Source of the DNA: Kiritimatiellia bacterium
Lineage (GTDB): Bacteria > Verrucomicrobiota > Kiritimatiellia > RFP12 > UBA1067
Length of the DNA: 31,556 nt
Assembly (NCBI GenBank): GCA_017959645.1
Contig: JAGDAE010000205.1
Span: forward strand, 1-31,556
Direction of reading: 5' to 3'
The position numbers and the translations under genes are program-made. The notes beneath the pieces were generated by a model, which worked only from the letters and a program-made list of their open reading frames with translations, was not told where the DNA came from and ran no database searches. Shown here piece after piece: positions 17,414-26,833 of this stretch (the first letter of the stretch is position 1; every line of letters starts with the position of its first letter).

Positions 17414-18877
17414 ATGAAACGGTTTTGCGAGGTGGAGAAGATGCTGGCGGCGCGCAAGCCCGACGGAGCGCCGCGCGGCAGGTTCTCGCCCGGCGATACG
17501 GTCGGCGAATGGAGCATATGCGCTTTTCTCGGGCGCGGACTTTCCGCCGAAGTCTACCGCGTCGTCAATCTGCGCTTCGGACAGGAGGGCGCGCTCAAGC
17601 TGCTTGTCGACGGCTCGCGCGGACTTCGCGAGCGGTTTGAGACCGAGTCGGACGCGATACGCTTTCTGTCGATGAGGACCTTGCCGCGGTTCATGGGGTC
17701 CGGCGAGGTCGGCGGCGCGCCGTACTATGTGATGGAATATCTCCGCCCGCTCCCCGATCCGATGCCGCGCCGCGAGATTCCGAAATTCATGAATGGGGTC
17801 GCGAAGGCGCTGCAGATGCTTCACGACGCGGGATATATCCACCGCGATCTCAAGCCCGGCAACGTTCTGGTGAGGGCGAACGGAGAGCCGGTTCTGATCG
17901 ATCTCGGACTGATCAAGCGGCGCGGCGAGGCGGTCGGCGATCCGATAGTCAGGCACGGACGCAATATCTCCATAATCGACGGCAAGCCGGTCGGCGTCGG
18001 CACGCTGGACTACGCCGCGCCCGAACAGCTTCTGCGTGGCGAAGCATCGGTGCAGAGCGACGTGTTCGCGCTGGGAAAGATGCTGATGGCGCTCTACGGC
18101 GGCAGACCTCCGCGCAGCGTCAGGCCAGTAATCAGATGCGCGACGAGGGAGCATCCGTCCGACCGGTACTGTTCGGCGGACGAATTCGCGACGGCGCTCC
18201 GGCACCGCAACTATTCGCGCATGGCTTTCGCGCTGATGGGCGCTACCGCGCTCGCCGCCGCCGCGCTTTTCCCGCTCTTCTGGCCGCATGTCGCCAGATT
18301 TCTGGTTCCGCTGCTCAATTCTCCGGAGCAGGTCCTCACGATCAGACAAAGGCCGGACGAGTCGGAAGCGGCGTATTTCTCGCGGATGCTCTCCCGCGCT
18401 CGGAATGGCGATTCCCAAGCGCAGATCGCGGTCGCCGAGGCGCATTTCTACGGGCGCGGCACGCCGACGAACCGCGTCGCCGCGGTAGAGTGGTACCGAA
18501 CGGCGGCGGAAGCCGGCGAAACCGATGCGCAGGCGTCGCTTGGGCTTTGCCTGTTTAGGGGGATTGGCTGCGAAAAGAACTCCGTACAGGCGGTGAAGTG
18601 GTGGAAAGCCGCCGCTGAGAAAGGCAATCTCAGCGCGATGAACGACTACGCATTCTGTCTGATGCACGGCTTCGGAGTCGGCAGAGACGTCGATGCGGCG
18701 TTCAAGTGGGCGCTGTCCGCGGCGGTGCGCGGACACGCGCCGTCGCAGACATTTGTCGGCGAATGCTATATCGACGGCCGCGGCGTGGAAAAAGACATCG
18801 ATCGCGGCGAAACATGGCTCTATCGCGCCGCCAGACAGGGCAACAAGAGAGCGCAGACGCTGCTCGAAACGAGATAA
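17414..18877 (+). CDS. membrane-anchored Ser/Thr protein kinase with Sel1 repeats
   Basis: The N-terminal Hanks-type kinase domain (about residues 30-262) has a lysine in GALKLL (K62), the catalytic HRDLKPGN (143-150), DLG in place of DFG (163-165), and the APE motif (202-204). A transmembrane helix follows (about 270-292). Residues about 325-480 hold four to five Sel1-like (TPR-type) repeats of about 36 residues, seen as A...Y..G.G...N...A..W...AA..G..., which should face outward. This replaces the PASTA sensor of better-known kinases, so the repeats probably bind a protein or wall component. It starts 27 bases after the BioB-LarE stop and may be co-transcribed. Confidence 0.9.
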   Translation: MKRFCEVEKMLAARKPDGAPRGRFSPGDTVGEWSICAFLGRGLSAEVYRVVNLRFGQEGALKLLVDGSRGLRERFETESDAIRFLSMRTLPRFMGSGEVGGAPYYVMEYLRPLPDPMPRREIPKFMNGVAKALQMLHDAGYIHRDLKPGNVLVRANGEPVLIDLGLIKRRGEAVGDPIVRHGRNISIIDGKPVGVGTLDYAAPEQLLRGEASVQSDVFALGKMLMALYGGRPPRSVRPVIRCATREHPSDRYCSADEFATALRHRNYSRMAFALMGATALAAAALFPLFWPHVARFLVPLLNSPEQVLTIRQRPDESEAAYFSRMLSRARNGDSQAQIAVAEAHFYGRGTPTNRVAAVEWYRTAAEAGETDAQASLGLCLFRGIGCEKNSVQAVKWWKAAAEKGNLSAMNDYAFCLMHGFGVGRDVDAAFKWALSAAVRGHAPSQTFVGECYIDGRGVEKDIDRGETWLYRAARQGNKRAQTLLETR

Positions 18878-18897
18878 TCGTCGAAGCGGTGCGGACG

Positions 18898-18931
18898 TTT
18901 GCCGCAGTTTCCCGCCCACGCAGGCGGCAAA
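18898..18931 (+). terminator. inverted repeat upstream of thrS, weak terminator candidate
   Basis: TTTGCCGC (18898-18905) and GCGGCAAA (18924-18931) are perfect 8-bp arms, with a nested CCGCC-CACGCA-GGCGG alternative. The right arm overlaps the spacer of the thrS promoter and no T-run follows. It could end the kinase transcript or act as a control element of the promoter. Confidence 0.35.
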
Positions 18932-18943
18932 ATATGATACAAT
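18915..18943 (+). promoter_or_regulatory. thrS promoter, extended -10 with GCCCACG at -35
   Basis: TGATACAAT at 18935-18943 is an extended -10, and CCCACG at 18915-18920 sits exactly 17 bp upstream. Together with AGGCG and AAATATGATA in the spacer this matches the purB promoter almost base for base. The expected start is near 18950, giving a short leader with AAGGAG (18954-18959) before ATG 18964. Confidence 0.7.
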
Positions 18944-18963
18944 ACACGCTTTCAAGGAGATTT

Positions 18964-20703
18964 ATGGCGGAAATTACAGAAGAAATGAGAAGGCACTCGG
19001 CGGCGCATCTGACTGCGCGCGCCGTGCAGAACGTTTTCGAGAACGTGCAGGTCGACATCGGACCCGCCACGGAGGACGGATTCTACTACGATTTCGATCT
19101 GGAGCATCGAATTTCACCCGAGGATTTCCCGAAGATCGAGGCGGAGATCGCGCGGCTTGTTGCGCTCGTCGAGCCGTTCGTGCGCAAGACCGTCTCCCGC
19201 GACGAATGCGCGAAACTGCTCGAGGGCCAGAAGTACAAACTCGAACGCCTCGGCGACATTCCGGAAGGCGAGGACATCTCGATCTACACCGTCGGCGACT
19301 ATGTCGAGATGTGCCGCGGTCCGCATGTGGAACACTCCGCCCAGATCGGGGTCGTCAAGCTTACGCGTGTAGCCGGCAGCTACTACCGCGGCGACGAGAA
19401 GAACAAGATGCTCCAGCGCGTGTACGGGATCGTCGCGAAGGACAAGGCCGAACTGGATGCGATAATGGCCCGCGAGGAAGAAGCCAGAAAACGCGACCAT
19501 CGCGTGCTCGGCAGACAGCTTGAACTTTTTGCGATAACCGAAAGCGTCGGACCGGGTCTCGCGCACTGGCTGCCGAAGGGCGCTCGCATCCGCGTGGCGA
19601 TCGAAGAATACTGGCGGCGCAAGCACTACGAGGCCGGCTACGAGATCGTGTACACTCCGCACGTCGGGCGCTCCAACCTCTGGCAGACGTCGGGGCATCT
19701 CGGTTTCTACCGGGAGGGGATGTTCCCGAGCATGAAAGTGCAGGAGGGGTCGGGGAACGACGCGTACATAGAAGAGTACTACGTCAAGCCGATGAACTGT
19801 CCGTTCCACATCCAGATATACCAGTTCAAGAAGCGCTCGTACAGGGATCTGCCGATGCGCCTTGCCGAGCTGGGGACGGTGTATCGCTACGAGAAGGACG
19901 GCGTCAGGCACGGACTGTTCCGCGTGCGCGGCTTCACCCAGGACGACGCGCACATTTTCTGCACGCCCGGGCAGATCGTGCAGGAGATAAGGGATACGGT
20001 CAGGTTCGCGAAGGGGATGCTCGGCAAATTCGGCTTCAGCGAGATCCAGGCGTATCTTTCGACGAAGCCGGAGAAGGCAGTCGGCGACCCCGAACGTTGG
20101 GAGCAGGCGACGCAGTCGCTGCGCGACGCGCTCGAGCAGGAGGGGATGTCCTACGAAGTCGACGAAGGCGGCGGGGCTTTCTACGGGCCGAAGATCGACA
20201 TGAAGATCAAGGATGCTCTCGGGCGGCCGTGGCAGCTGGGGACGGTGCAGTTCGATTTCAATCTGCCCGAGAGGTTCGATCTCTCGTACGTCGGCGCGGA
20301 CGGCAAGGAGCACCGGCCGTACATGGTGCACCGCGCGCTGCTCGGGTCGATAGAAAGGTTTTTCGGAATCTTGATCGAGCACTATGCCGGTGCGTTTCCG
20401 CTCTGGCTGGCGCCGGAGCAGGTCAGGATACTGCCGATTTCGGACAAGGCGCTCGACTATGCGCGGAAAGTCCAGTCGGGTCTGCGCGAGGCGGGTCTGC
20501 GGGTCGATATCGACCTGTCGGCCGAGAAACTCGGCGCGAAGATCCGCGAAGCATCTCTTCAGAAGATACCGTATCAAGTCGTGGTGGGTCCGCGCGACGA
20601 GGCGGCGGAGACGGTCTCCGTCAGATCCCGGAGCGAGGGCGACCTCGGCGCCATGAAGCTTCCCGAATTCGTCGCGAAGCTGCGGGCGGAGACGGCCTTG
20701 TGA
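18964..20703 (+). CDS. thrS: threonyl-tRNA synthetase
   Basis: It charges tRNA-Thr. The 579 residues begin directly with the editing domain (HSAAHLTARAVQNVF; GFYYDFDLE), so the N-terminal TGS domain of about 60 residues found in E. coli ThrS is missing. The class II core carries the zinc ligands C279 in KPMNCPFH, a histidine in DGVRHGLFRVRGFTQDDAH, and a histidine in YMVHRALLGSIERF; a C-terminal anticodon-binding domain follows. ATG 18964 has AAGGAG five bases upstream and a promoter 20 bases upstream; the longer frame overlaps the kinase and is not used. It heads a long run of co-directional genes. Confidence 0.95.
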   Translation: MAEITEEMRRHSAAHLTARAVQNVFENVQVDIGPATEDGFYYDFDLEHRISPEDFPKIEAEIARLVALVEPFVRKTVSRDECAKLLEGQKYKLERLGDIPEGEDISIYTVGDYVEMCRGPHVEHSAQIGVVKLTRVAGSYYRGDEKNKMLQRVYGIVAKDKAELDAIMAREEEARKRDHRVLGRQLELFAITESVGPGLAHWLPKGARIRVAIEEYWRRKHYEAGYEIVYTPHVGRSNLWQTSGHLGFYREGMFPSMKVQEGSGNDAYIEEYYVKPMNCPFHIQIYQFKKRSYRDLPMRLAELGTVYRYEKDGVRHGLFRVRGFTQDDAHIFCTPGQIVQEIRDTVRFAKGMLGKFGFSEIQAYLSTKPEKAVGDPERWEQATQSLRDALEQEGMSYEVDEGGGAFYGPKIDMKIKDALGRPWQLGTVQFDFNLPERFDLSYVGADGKEHRPYMVHRALLGSIERFFGILIEHYAGAFPLWLAPEQVRILPISDKALDYARKVQSGLREAGLRVDIDLSAEKLGAKIREASLQKIPYQVVVGPRDEAAETVSVRSRSEGDLGAMKLPEFVAKLRAETAL

Positions 20704-20735
20704 GGAACCGATAAACTCTGACAGGAAAGGAAGAA

Positions 20736-21902
20736 ATGAACTACAAATACAGCTGCCTCAATCCGATAGCGGAGGTGGGGCTTAAAAATCTCGACGAGCG
20801 CTACGTGCGCACCGAAAAATTCGAAGAGGCGGACGCAGTGTTCGTGCGCAGCGCGAAGATGGACGAACTCAAGCCCGGCGACGGCCTGCTGGCGGTTGCG
20901 CGGGCGGGAGCAGGGGTGAACAACATTCCCCACGCCGAATACGCGAAACGCGGAATCGTCGTCTTCAACACCCCGGGAGCTAACGCCAACGGCGTCAAGG
21001 AACTGGTGATCGCGGCGATGCTGATCGCCAGCCGCGACATTGTCGGCGGAATCGGCTGGGTTCGCGATAACGCCTCCGATCCCGCAATCGGCAAGAGCGC
21101 CGAAAAGGCGAAGAAGGCGTTCGCCGGAACCGAAATCATGGGCAAGAAGCTCGGCGTGATCGGGCTCGGCGCGATCGGGCAGAAAGTCGCCAACGCCGCC
21201 GTCGGGCTGGGCATGGAAGTGTACGGGTACGATCCGTATCTGTCGATCGACGCGGCGTGGAACCTGTCCAGGGCGGTCCGGCACTGCAAGAACGTCGAGA
21301 CGATCTACAAGGAGTGCGACTACATAACGATCCACGTTCCCGCGCTGGATTCCACGAAGGGCATGATCAACGCCGAAGCCATCGCGATGATGAAGAACGG
21401 GGTCATCGTGATTAACGCCGCGCGCGACGCGCTGGTGAACGAAGAGGACATGATCGCCGCGCTCGAGTCGGGCAAAGTGCGCAAGTACGTCAGCGACTTC
21501 CCGAACGCGACCACCGCCGGAAAGCGCGGCTGCATCGTGATTCCGCATCTCGGCGCTTCGACCGAGGAGGCCGAGGACAACTGCGCGGTCATGGCGGTCA
21601 GGCAGATGCGCGACTATCTCGAGAACGGCAATATCGTCAATTCGGTGAACTATCCGGCCTGCTCGCTCGGCGTCGCGTCCCGCGCCGGACGCGTCGCGAT
21701 CTGCCACAAGAACGAGGCGAACATGATCGGAACGTTCACGTCGATTCTCGGCAAGGCGAAGGTCAACATCGACGCCATCGCCAACAAGTCGCGCGGCGAC
21801 TTCGCGTACACGCTGATCGACACCGATTCCCCGATTCCCGCTGACGTCGTGCGCGATCTAGCGGCGAGCGAGGCGGTGATAAGGGCGCGTCTGATCAAGT
21901 AA
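20736..21902 (+). CDS. serA: D-3-phosphoglycerate dehydrogenase
   Basis: First step of serine synthesis: NAD-dependent oxidation of 3-phosphoglycerate. The 388-residue protein has the NAD-binding GLGAIGQKV (about 144-152), NAARDALVNEEDM with the substrate arginine, and PHLGASTEEAEDNCA with the catalytic histidine; a C-terminal ACT domain (about 315-388) suggests control by an amino acid. The DFPNATTAG segment in place of DVFxxEP marks the short SerA subgroup that I recall from Bacteroidetes and Clostridia. It lies 32 bases after thrS with AGGAAAGGAAG before the start. serC and serB are absent from the window. Confidence 0.92.
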   Translation: MNYKYSCLNPIAEVGLKNLDERYVRTEKFEEADAVFVRSAKMDELKPGDGLLAVARAGAGVNNIPHAEYAKRGIVVFNTPGANANGVKELVIAAMLIASRDIVGGIGWVRDNASDPAIGKSAEKAKKAFAGTEIMGKKLGVIGLGAIGQKVANAAVGLGMEVYGYDPYLSIDAAWNLSRAVRHCKNVETIYKECDYITIHVPALDSTKGMINAEAIAMMKNGVIVINAARDALVNEEDMIAALESGKVRKYVSDFPNATTAGKRGCIVIPHLGASTEEAEDNCAVMAVRQMRDYLENGNIVNSVNYPACSLGVASRAGRVAICHKNEANMIGTFTSILGKAKVNIDAIANKSRGDFAYTLIDTDSPIPADVVRDLAASEAVIRARLIK

Positions 21903-21911
21903 AGGCGCCCG

Positions 21912-23093
21912 ATGGGATACGCCAGAAGACCGGTCGCGGCGCCGGCGGCGGCAAATCCGCCGCCGGCTCCTTCCGCCTCCGCCGGAGTGAAGCCGGCGAA
22001 GGCGAAGTCTGGTTCTATCTGGCAGATGCAGATCGGCGGAGGAAAGCGCAAGACGCACATGAAGAGCGTCGAGGTTCTGCTTTTCACTTCGGAGCTCGCC
22101 GATCTGATCGAGGCCGGGATGACGCTCGGGGCGGCGCTGCAGGCGCTCGCGAGCCAGGGAGAAGAGGGCAGCGGCCAGCGTTACGTATGCCAGGATCTGT
22201 GCGACCGCATCGTGCGCGGCGAAACCTTTTCCGACGCGTGCGCTGCGCATCCGAAGACGTTCGAGCCGATATATTCCAACATGATCCGCGCCGGCGAGGC
22301 GTCGGGGGCGCTGGTCGAAGTGCTCCGGCGCCTTGCCGACCACTACGAGCGGTTCGACAATATGCGCGGAAAGATCAAAAGCGCGATGTCGTATCCGGTG
22401 ATAGTCCTGTGTTTCGGCGTTCTGGCGGTCATCGGCGCGCTGGTCTGGATAATTCCCCAGTTCAAGAAGGTTTTCGAGTCGATGGGCGCCGCGCTGCCGC
22501 TGCCGACGCGCATACTCATCGGGATGTCGGAGTTTCTCATCCACTACGGCTGGGCGCTCGCGCTCGCTGCGGTCGCGTTCGCCGTGTGGTTCGGCAGATG
22601 GAGGAAGTCCCCGCCGGGACGGCTGAGGATCGACGGCTGGAAGCTCAAGATGCCGCTGATAAAAGGCATTGTCGCCGCCGGCGCCTATTCGTCGCTCGCT
22701 TATACGCTCAAAACGCTTCTCGTTAACGGCGTGAACATCCTGCAGGCGCTGAAGATCGCCGAGGAGACGTGCGGGAACGCGGTTATCGCGCAGGCGCTGA
22801 ACACGGCGCGCAAGCGCGTGACCGACGGAACCACAATCTCGGGTCCGCTCGCAGCGTCCGGGGTTTTTCCGCGCATGATGACCGACATGCTCGCGGTCGG
22901 CGAGCAGGCGGGCGACATGCCTTCGTCGCTGGAGCATATCGGCAAGCGCTACCAGAAGGATATGGATCGCAACATAACCTCTTTCACCAATGCGCTCGAA
23001 CCGATTCTGATCGTGTTCATCGCCGGCGCGGTCGGCTTCGTCGCGATCGCGATTCTCACCGCCGTGTTCAAGGTGTCGTCTTCTCTGGGCTGA
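21912..23093 (+). CDS. type II secretion/type IV pilus inner-membrane protein (GspF/PilC family)
   Basis: It is the polytopic platform protein of a type II secretion or type IV pilus machine. The 393 residues start with a Pro/Ala-rich cytosolic tail (about 1-45), then two repeated F domains (about 55-185 and 260-385). Membrane helices lie near 163-182, 212-228 and 369-387. ELADLIEAGMTLGAALQAL and MLAVGEQAGDMPSSLEHI are family hallmarks. It starts nine bases after serA. No ATPase, pilin or secretin gene is in the window, so the partners lie elsewhere. GspF or PilC cannot be decided from this gene. Confidence 0.9.
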   Translation: MGYARRPVAAPAAANPPPAPSASAGVKPAKAKSGSIWQMQIGGGKRKTHMKSVEVLLFTSELADLIEAGMTLGAALQALASQGEEGSGQRYVCQDLCDRIVRGETFSDACAAHPKTFEPIYSNMIRAGEASGALVEVLRRLADHYERFDNMRGKIKSAMSYPVIVLCFGVLAVIGALVWIIPQFKKVFESMGAALPLPTRILIGMSEFLIHYGWALALAAVAFAVWFGRWRKSPPGRLRIDGWKLKMPLIKGIVAAGAYSSLAYTLKTLLVNGVNILQALKIAEETCGNAVIAQALNTARKRVTDGTTISGPLAASGVFPRMMTDMLAVGEQAGDMPSSLEHIGKRYQKDMDRNITSFTNALEPILIVFIAGAVGFVAIAILTAVFKVSSSLG

Positions 23094-23094
23094 C

Positions 23095-23994
23095 GTGGAG
23101 CGCACCGTCGAGAGCATCGGCGCGAAGATGGACGCGCTCGGAATGTGGAACGCCGCCAAGCGCTACAACTGGGCGGTGAAGCCCAGGGGTTCGGCGTTTC
23201 CCTATTTTTGTTCGATGGTCGACGGCGACCGCGCGCGCGTCAAGCTGCGCTTTTTGATGATCGACGGCTGGGAGACGTTCGGGATGTACGTCAGAACCAG
23301 GATAGATCCCGAGTTCGGTTTCTATTCGACGCCGATCGAAATGCCCCATCTGGAGCTGGTGTTTCTCGAGGCCGGAGGCGTCGCGCTTCTGCGCTACGAT
23401 ACCGGCTACATTCCCCGCGAGGCGACCGGGGTCGAGAAAGAGCTTTGCGCGAAGATACTCTGGGAGTCGTACGGAATCATGCTGCGGCTGGAGACCGACG
23501 GGAGTCTGCCGATGAAGTTCGCGTCCGAAAAGGCGATGTTCGCGAGGGTGGAGGATGGCGACGGGTGGCGCGATGCGGCGCTTCCGATTCCTCCGCCGCG
23601 GCCGTATGTCGAGAGCGTGCAGTTGCGCAAGGACGCCGTCGCCAAGGCGAACGATCTGCCGTTCGACGCGGGGAAGGCGATCGAGGCCGATTTCGGGATG
23701 GAGACGGGGATATCCACGAGCGAGAACCGCCCGCGCGCCGTCTACCGCCTTCGCACGTTCGATGCGGAAACCGGCGCGAGAAAGATTTTCGAACGCGTTT
23801 CGCTCTCGCCCGATTTCGGGCTCAAGCAGATGTGGGAGAGCGTGCCGGCGCGTCTGCTCGCGCATTTCATCGCCGAGGGGAGGATCCCGGGCGAGATACG
23901 GGTACGCTCCGGGCGGCTTTTCCGCATGCTGCGCCCGCTTTGCGCCAACATCCCGGTAAAACTGACGTTCAGCGCCAAGCTCGCGCACGTCTGA
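23095..23994 (+). CDS. hypothetical protein
   Basis: I do not recognise a family with confidence. The 299-residue protein has no signal peptide or membrane helix and looks globular. Notable segments are AFPYFCSMVDGD, LRFLMIDGWETFGMYVR and LLRYDTGYIPREATGVE, with a proline-rich link near 160 and a basic C-terminus. GTG 23095 lies one base after the GspF-type stop, so coupling is likely; the next in-frame ATG (23128) is an alternative start. Adjacency to the secretion gene is the only hint of function. Codon bias is like its neighbours, so it is a real gene. Confidence 0.8.
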   Translation: MERTVESIGAKMDALGMWNAAKRYNWAVKPRGSAFPYFCSMVDGDRARVKLRFLMIDGWETFGMYVRTRIDPEFGFYSTPIEMPHLELVFLEAGGVALLRYDTGYIPREATGVEKELCAKILWESYGIMLRLETDGSLPMKFASEKAMFARVEDGDGWRDAALPIPPPRPYVESVQLRKDAVAKANDLPFDAGKAIEADFGMETGISTSENRPRAVYRLRTFDAETGARKIFERVSLSPDFGLKQMWESVPARLLAHFIAEGRIPGEIRVRSGRLFRMLRPLCANIPVKLTFSAKLAHV

Positions 23995-24023
23995 CGTCCG
24001 GCAAACAAGGAAGGAACCAGAAA

Positions 24024-25028
24024 ATGCTCACTTGGATGGATTCTCTGAAAGGCCGCTCGATGATGCGGCTGGCGTCGTTCTCCGACGAGGAGATGCTGAA
24101 CATCATCGACCTCGCGGCCCAGTTGAAGGCTCGCCGCCGCGCCGGCGTGCGCGGCGATCTGCTGCACCGCAAAAACATCGCGCTCATTTTCGAGAAATCG
24201 TCGACGCGTACGCGCAACTCCACCCTGATCGCCGTACGCGACGAAGGCGGCAACGGCGAATATCTCACGCGCCCGGACATCCATTTCGGCAAGAAGGAGT
24301 CGGTGAAGGATACCGCCAGGGTGCTCGGGCGGATATACGACGGAATCCTTTTCCGCGGCTTCAGACAGTCCGATTGCGAAGATCTCGCGAAGTATTCGGG
24401 CGTGCCGGTATGGAACGGCCTTACTGACGACTACCATCCGACGCAGATTTTCGCCGATCTGCTCACCGTGCGCGAGACGTTCGGTTCGCTCGAAGGCGTG
24501 ACGGTGGCCTATGTTGGCGACGGACGCAACAATGTCGCCAATTCGCTGATGATGGGCTGCGCCAAGTGCGCGATCGACTACGTCTGCTGCTGTCCGCGCG
24601 AACTGGAGTCGGATGCGGCGGTTCTGGCCGAGGCGGAGGAGGTCGCGAAGCGCAATGGCGTTTCGATAAGAGTGTGCAACGATCCGTTCGATGGCGTGAA
24701 GGGGGCGAACGTGCTCTATACCGACGTCTGGGTCTCCATGGGCGAAGAGGCGAAGACGGCCGAGCGCATCGCGCTTTTGCGTCCATACCAGATAAACATG
24801 GATCTCATGAAGGCGACGGGAAACCTTGGCGGAAAACTGATGTTCCTGCACTGTCTGCCGGCGTTCCACGATTTCAACACCGAAGTCACCCGCGAATGCG
24901 GCGCGCTCGAGGTATCCGACGAAGTGTTCGAGTCGGAATACTCCAAGGTTTTCGAGGAGTCCGAGAACAGGATGCACACCATCAAGGCGCTGCTGGTCTC
25001 GGCGCTGTGCGACCGCGGGGAAATATGA
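24024..25028 (+). CDS. argF: ornithine carbamoyltransferase
   Basis: It makes citrulline from ornithine and carbamoyl phosphate in arginine synthesis. The 334 residues match E. coli ArgF. The carbamoyl phosphate loop is FEKSSTRTR (about 55-63), followed by HFGKKESVKDTARVLGR, VWNGLTDDYHPTQ, DVWVSMGEE and the ornithine-site HCLPAFHD. The residues just after STRTR (NSTLIAV) differ from the usual CAFEVA, a mild oddity. ATG 24024 follows AAGGAAGGAACC; the upstream open frame within the previous gene is a shadow. The stop overlaps the next start (ATGA). Confidence 0.95.
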   Translation: MLTWMDSLKGRSMMRLASFSDEEMLNIIDLAAQLKARRRAGVRGDLLHRKNIALIFEKSSTRTRNSTLIAVRDEGGNGEYLTRPDIHFGKKESVKDTARVLGRIYDGILFRGFRQSDCEDLAKYSGVPVWNGLTDDYHPTQIFADLLTVRETFGSLEGVTVAYVGDGRNNVANSLMMGCAKCAIDYVCCCPRELESDAAVLAEAEEVAKRNGVSIRVCNDPFDGVKGANVLYTDVWVSMGEEAKTAERIALLRPYQINMDLMKATGNLGGKLMFLHCLPAFHDFNTEVTRECGALEVSDEVFESEYSKVFEESENRMHTIKALLVSALCDRGEI

Positions 25029-26833
25029 CGGCCGACGCGATCGACTGGGCGGCGCTGACGCCTGAAAGCGCGGCCGGCCGGCTGCCCTTGCTGCTCGAAG
25101 AGGCCGAACGCGGCGTCGCCGCGCTCGAAAAGGAGGCACCCGGCGGCTACGAGGCGCTGTTCTGGGGGCTGGACGACGCGACGCGCGGACTATGGCGCGA
25201 GTGGGGCGCAATCTCGCACATGCTGCACGTGATGAATTCGCCCGGCTGGCGCGAACTCGACGAAAAGTTCCGTCCGCAGATTGTCGCCTTTTCACAGCGC
25301 GTGGCCCAGTCGAGGATACTCTACGAAGCGTCGAAAAAGGCGCTGGCGTCCGAAAAAGATCCGGTGCGCCGGCGGATAATGTCCGAAAGCGTCAAAGGCG
25401 CCGAACTGTCTGGCGTCGGACTCGACGGCGAGAAGAAAACGGAATTCAACACCGTGCAGAAGCGGCTGGCGCAGCTCGGAATGGAATACGCCAACGCGGT
25501 CATCGACGCCACCGGCGAGGAAATCTCCGACGCCGTGTATCCCGAGAAGATGAAGCACTGTCCGGACGAAAAGGAGCGCGAGCGCCTGTACCGTCTGCGC
25601 GTCTCCCGCGCGCCGGAGAACGCCGTCCGCGTCGTCGAGACGCTGGCGCTCAGGCGGCGGCTGGCGGAGATTCTCGGATACGAGAACTACGCGGCGCTTT
25701 CGCTTTCGCGCAAGTGCGCCGGTTCCGCCGGGGCGGTGATGAAGATGATCGACGATCTGGATCTCGCGACGGAAGCGAAAGCCGCGGCCGAAGACGCCGA
25801 ACTCGGAGAGAATCCGGCGCCGTGGAACCGCGCATATCTCGCCGAACGCATCCGCGAAAAGCGCTATTGCTACAGCGAGGAGGAGCTCAAGCGCCATTTC
25901 GAACTCGAAAGCGTGCTCGAAGGTCTTTTCAGGATTGCGGACTTTCTCTTCGGCGTCGAGATAGTCGAGCGGACCGCGTCGGCGGGGCCGGCGTGGCATG
26001 GCGACGTCAGGTATTTTTCGGTGCTGGAGAAAGGCGAGGAGATCGCCGGATTCTATTTCGATCCGTACGTCCGCCCGGGGCTGAAGTCGGGCGGGGCGTG
26101 GATGAACGAGTTCGAGAACCGTTGCGACCGGCGTGGAACGAAGCCGCTCGCCGCGATTGTGACGAATTTCCCGGAGCCGGACGAAGAGGGCAGGTGTTTT
26201 CTGCCGCTGCGGGAAGTCGAGACGCTTTTCCACGAATTCGGACATGCGCTGCAATGCATGCTGACGAAAGTCGGCGAAGAGGCGGCGGCCGGAATCAATC
26301 TTGTCGAATGGGACGCGGTCGAGGTTGCGAGCCAGTTCATGGAGAACTGGTGCCTCGACGACCGCACCGGAATTTCTATACCCGAAGAGCTCAAGAAGAA
26401 AGTGCGCTCGGCGAAGAACTTCCGCGAGGCGTCGGCGTGCAGACGGCAGTTGGCGTTCTCCCGCCTCGATCTCAAGCTCCATCTCGGCGAAGCCGGCGAC
26501 CCGAACGCGCTGAAGGAATGCGAATTCGGGCATTTCGGGCTCGCCTGCATTCCGGAAGACGGCTTTCTCAACGCGTTCACCCATGTTTTCGCCGGCGGAT
26601 ACGCTGCCGGATACTACGGATACAAGTGGGCCGAGGTCATGAGCGCCGACTGCTACGGGGCGTTCGAGGAGCGGATGGCCGAAGGCGACGATGCGTTGCG
26701 CGAAGAGGGGCGCAGATTCCGCGATACCGTGCTCGCCCTAGGCGGCTCGAAGAGCGCGATCGAGACGTTTCGCGAATTTCGCGGACGCGACCCCGAAATC
26801 GGCGCGCTGCTCAGGCAGCGGGATCTGGCATGA
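25025..26833 (+). CDS. M3-family oligopeptidase (oligopeptidase A-like)
   Basis: This is a cytosolic zinc oligopeptidase. The HEFGH motif gives H403, E404 and H407; the third ligand is E433 in DAVEVASQFMENW. GFYFDPYVRPGLKSGGAWM and YAAGYYGYKWAEVMSADCY are diagnostic of the PrlC/oligopeptidase A branch. At 602 residues it is shorter than E. coli PrlC (about 680), mainly in the N-terminal helical region. There is no signal peptide. It overlaps argF by four bases and the next gene by four bases, so it sits in a tightly coupled operon. Confidence 0.93.
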   Translation: MTADAIDWAALTPESAAGRLPLLLEEAERGVAALEKEAPGGYEALFWGLDDATRGLWREWGAISHMLHVMNSPGWRELDEKFRPQIVAFSQRVAQSRILYEASKKALASEKDPVRRRIMSESVKGAELSGVGLDGEKKTEFNTVQKRLAQLGMEYANAVIDATGEEISDAVYPEKMKHCPDEKERERLYRLRVSRAPENAVRVVETLALRRRLAEILGYENYAALSLSRKCAGSAGAVMKMIDDLDLATEAKAAAEDAELGENPAPWNRAYLAERIREKRYCYSEEELKRHFELESVLEGLFRIADFLFGVEIVERTASAGPAWHGDVRYFSVLEKGEEIAGFYFDPYVRPGLKSGGAWMNEFENRCDRRGTKPLAAIVTNFPEPDEEGRCFLPLREVETLFHEFGHALQCMLTKVGEEAAAGINLVEWDAVEVASQFMENWCLDDRTGISIPEELKKKVRSAKNFREASACRRQLAFSRLDLKLHLGEAGDPNALKECEFGHFGLACIPEDGFLNAFTHVFAGGYAAGYYGYKWAEVMSADCYGAFEERMAEGDDALREEGRRFRDTVLALGGSKSAIETFREFRGRDPEIGALLRQRDLA

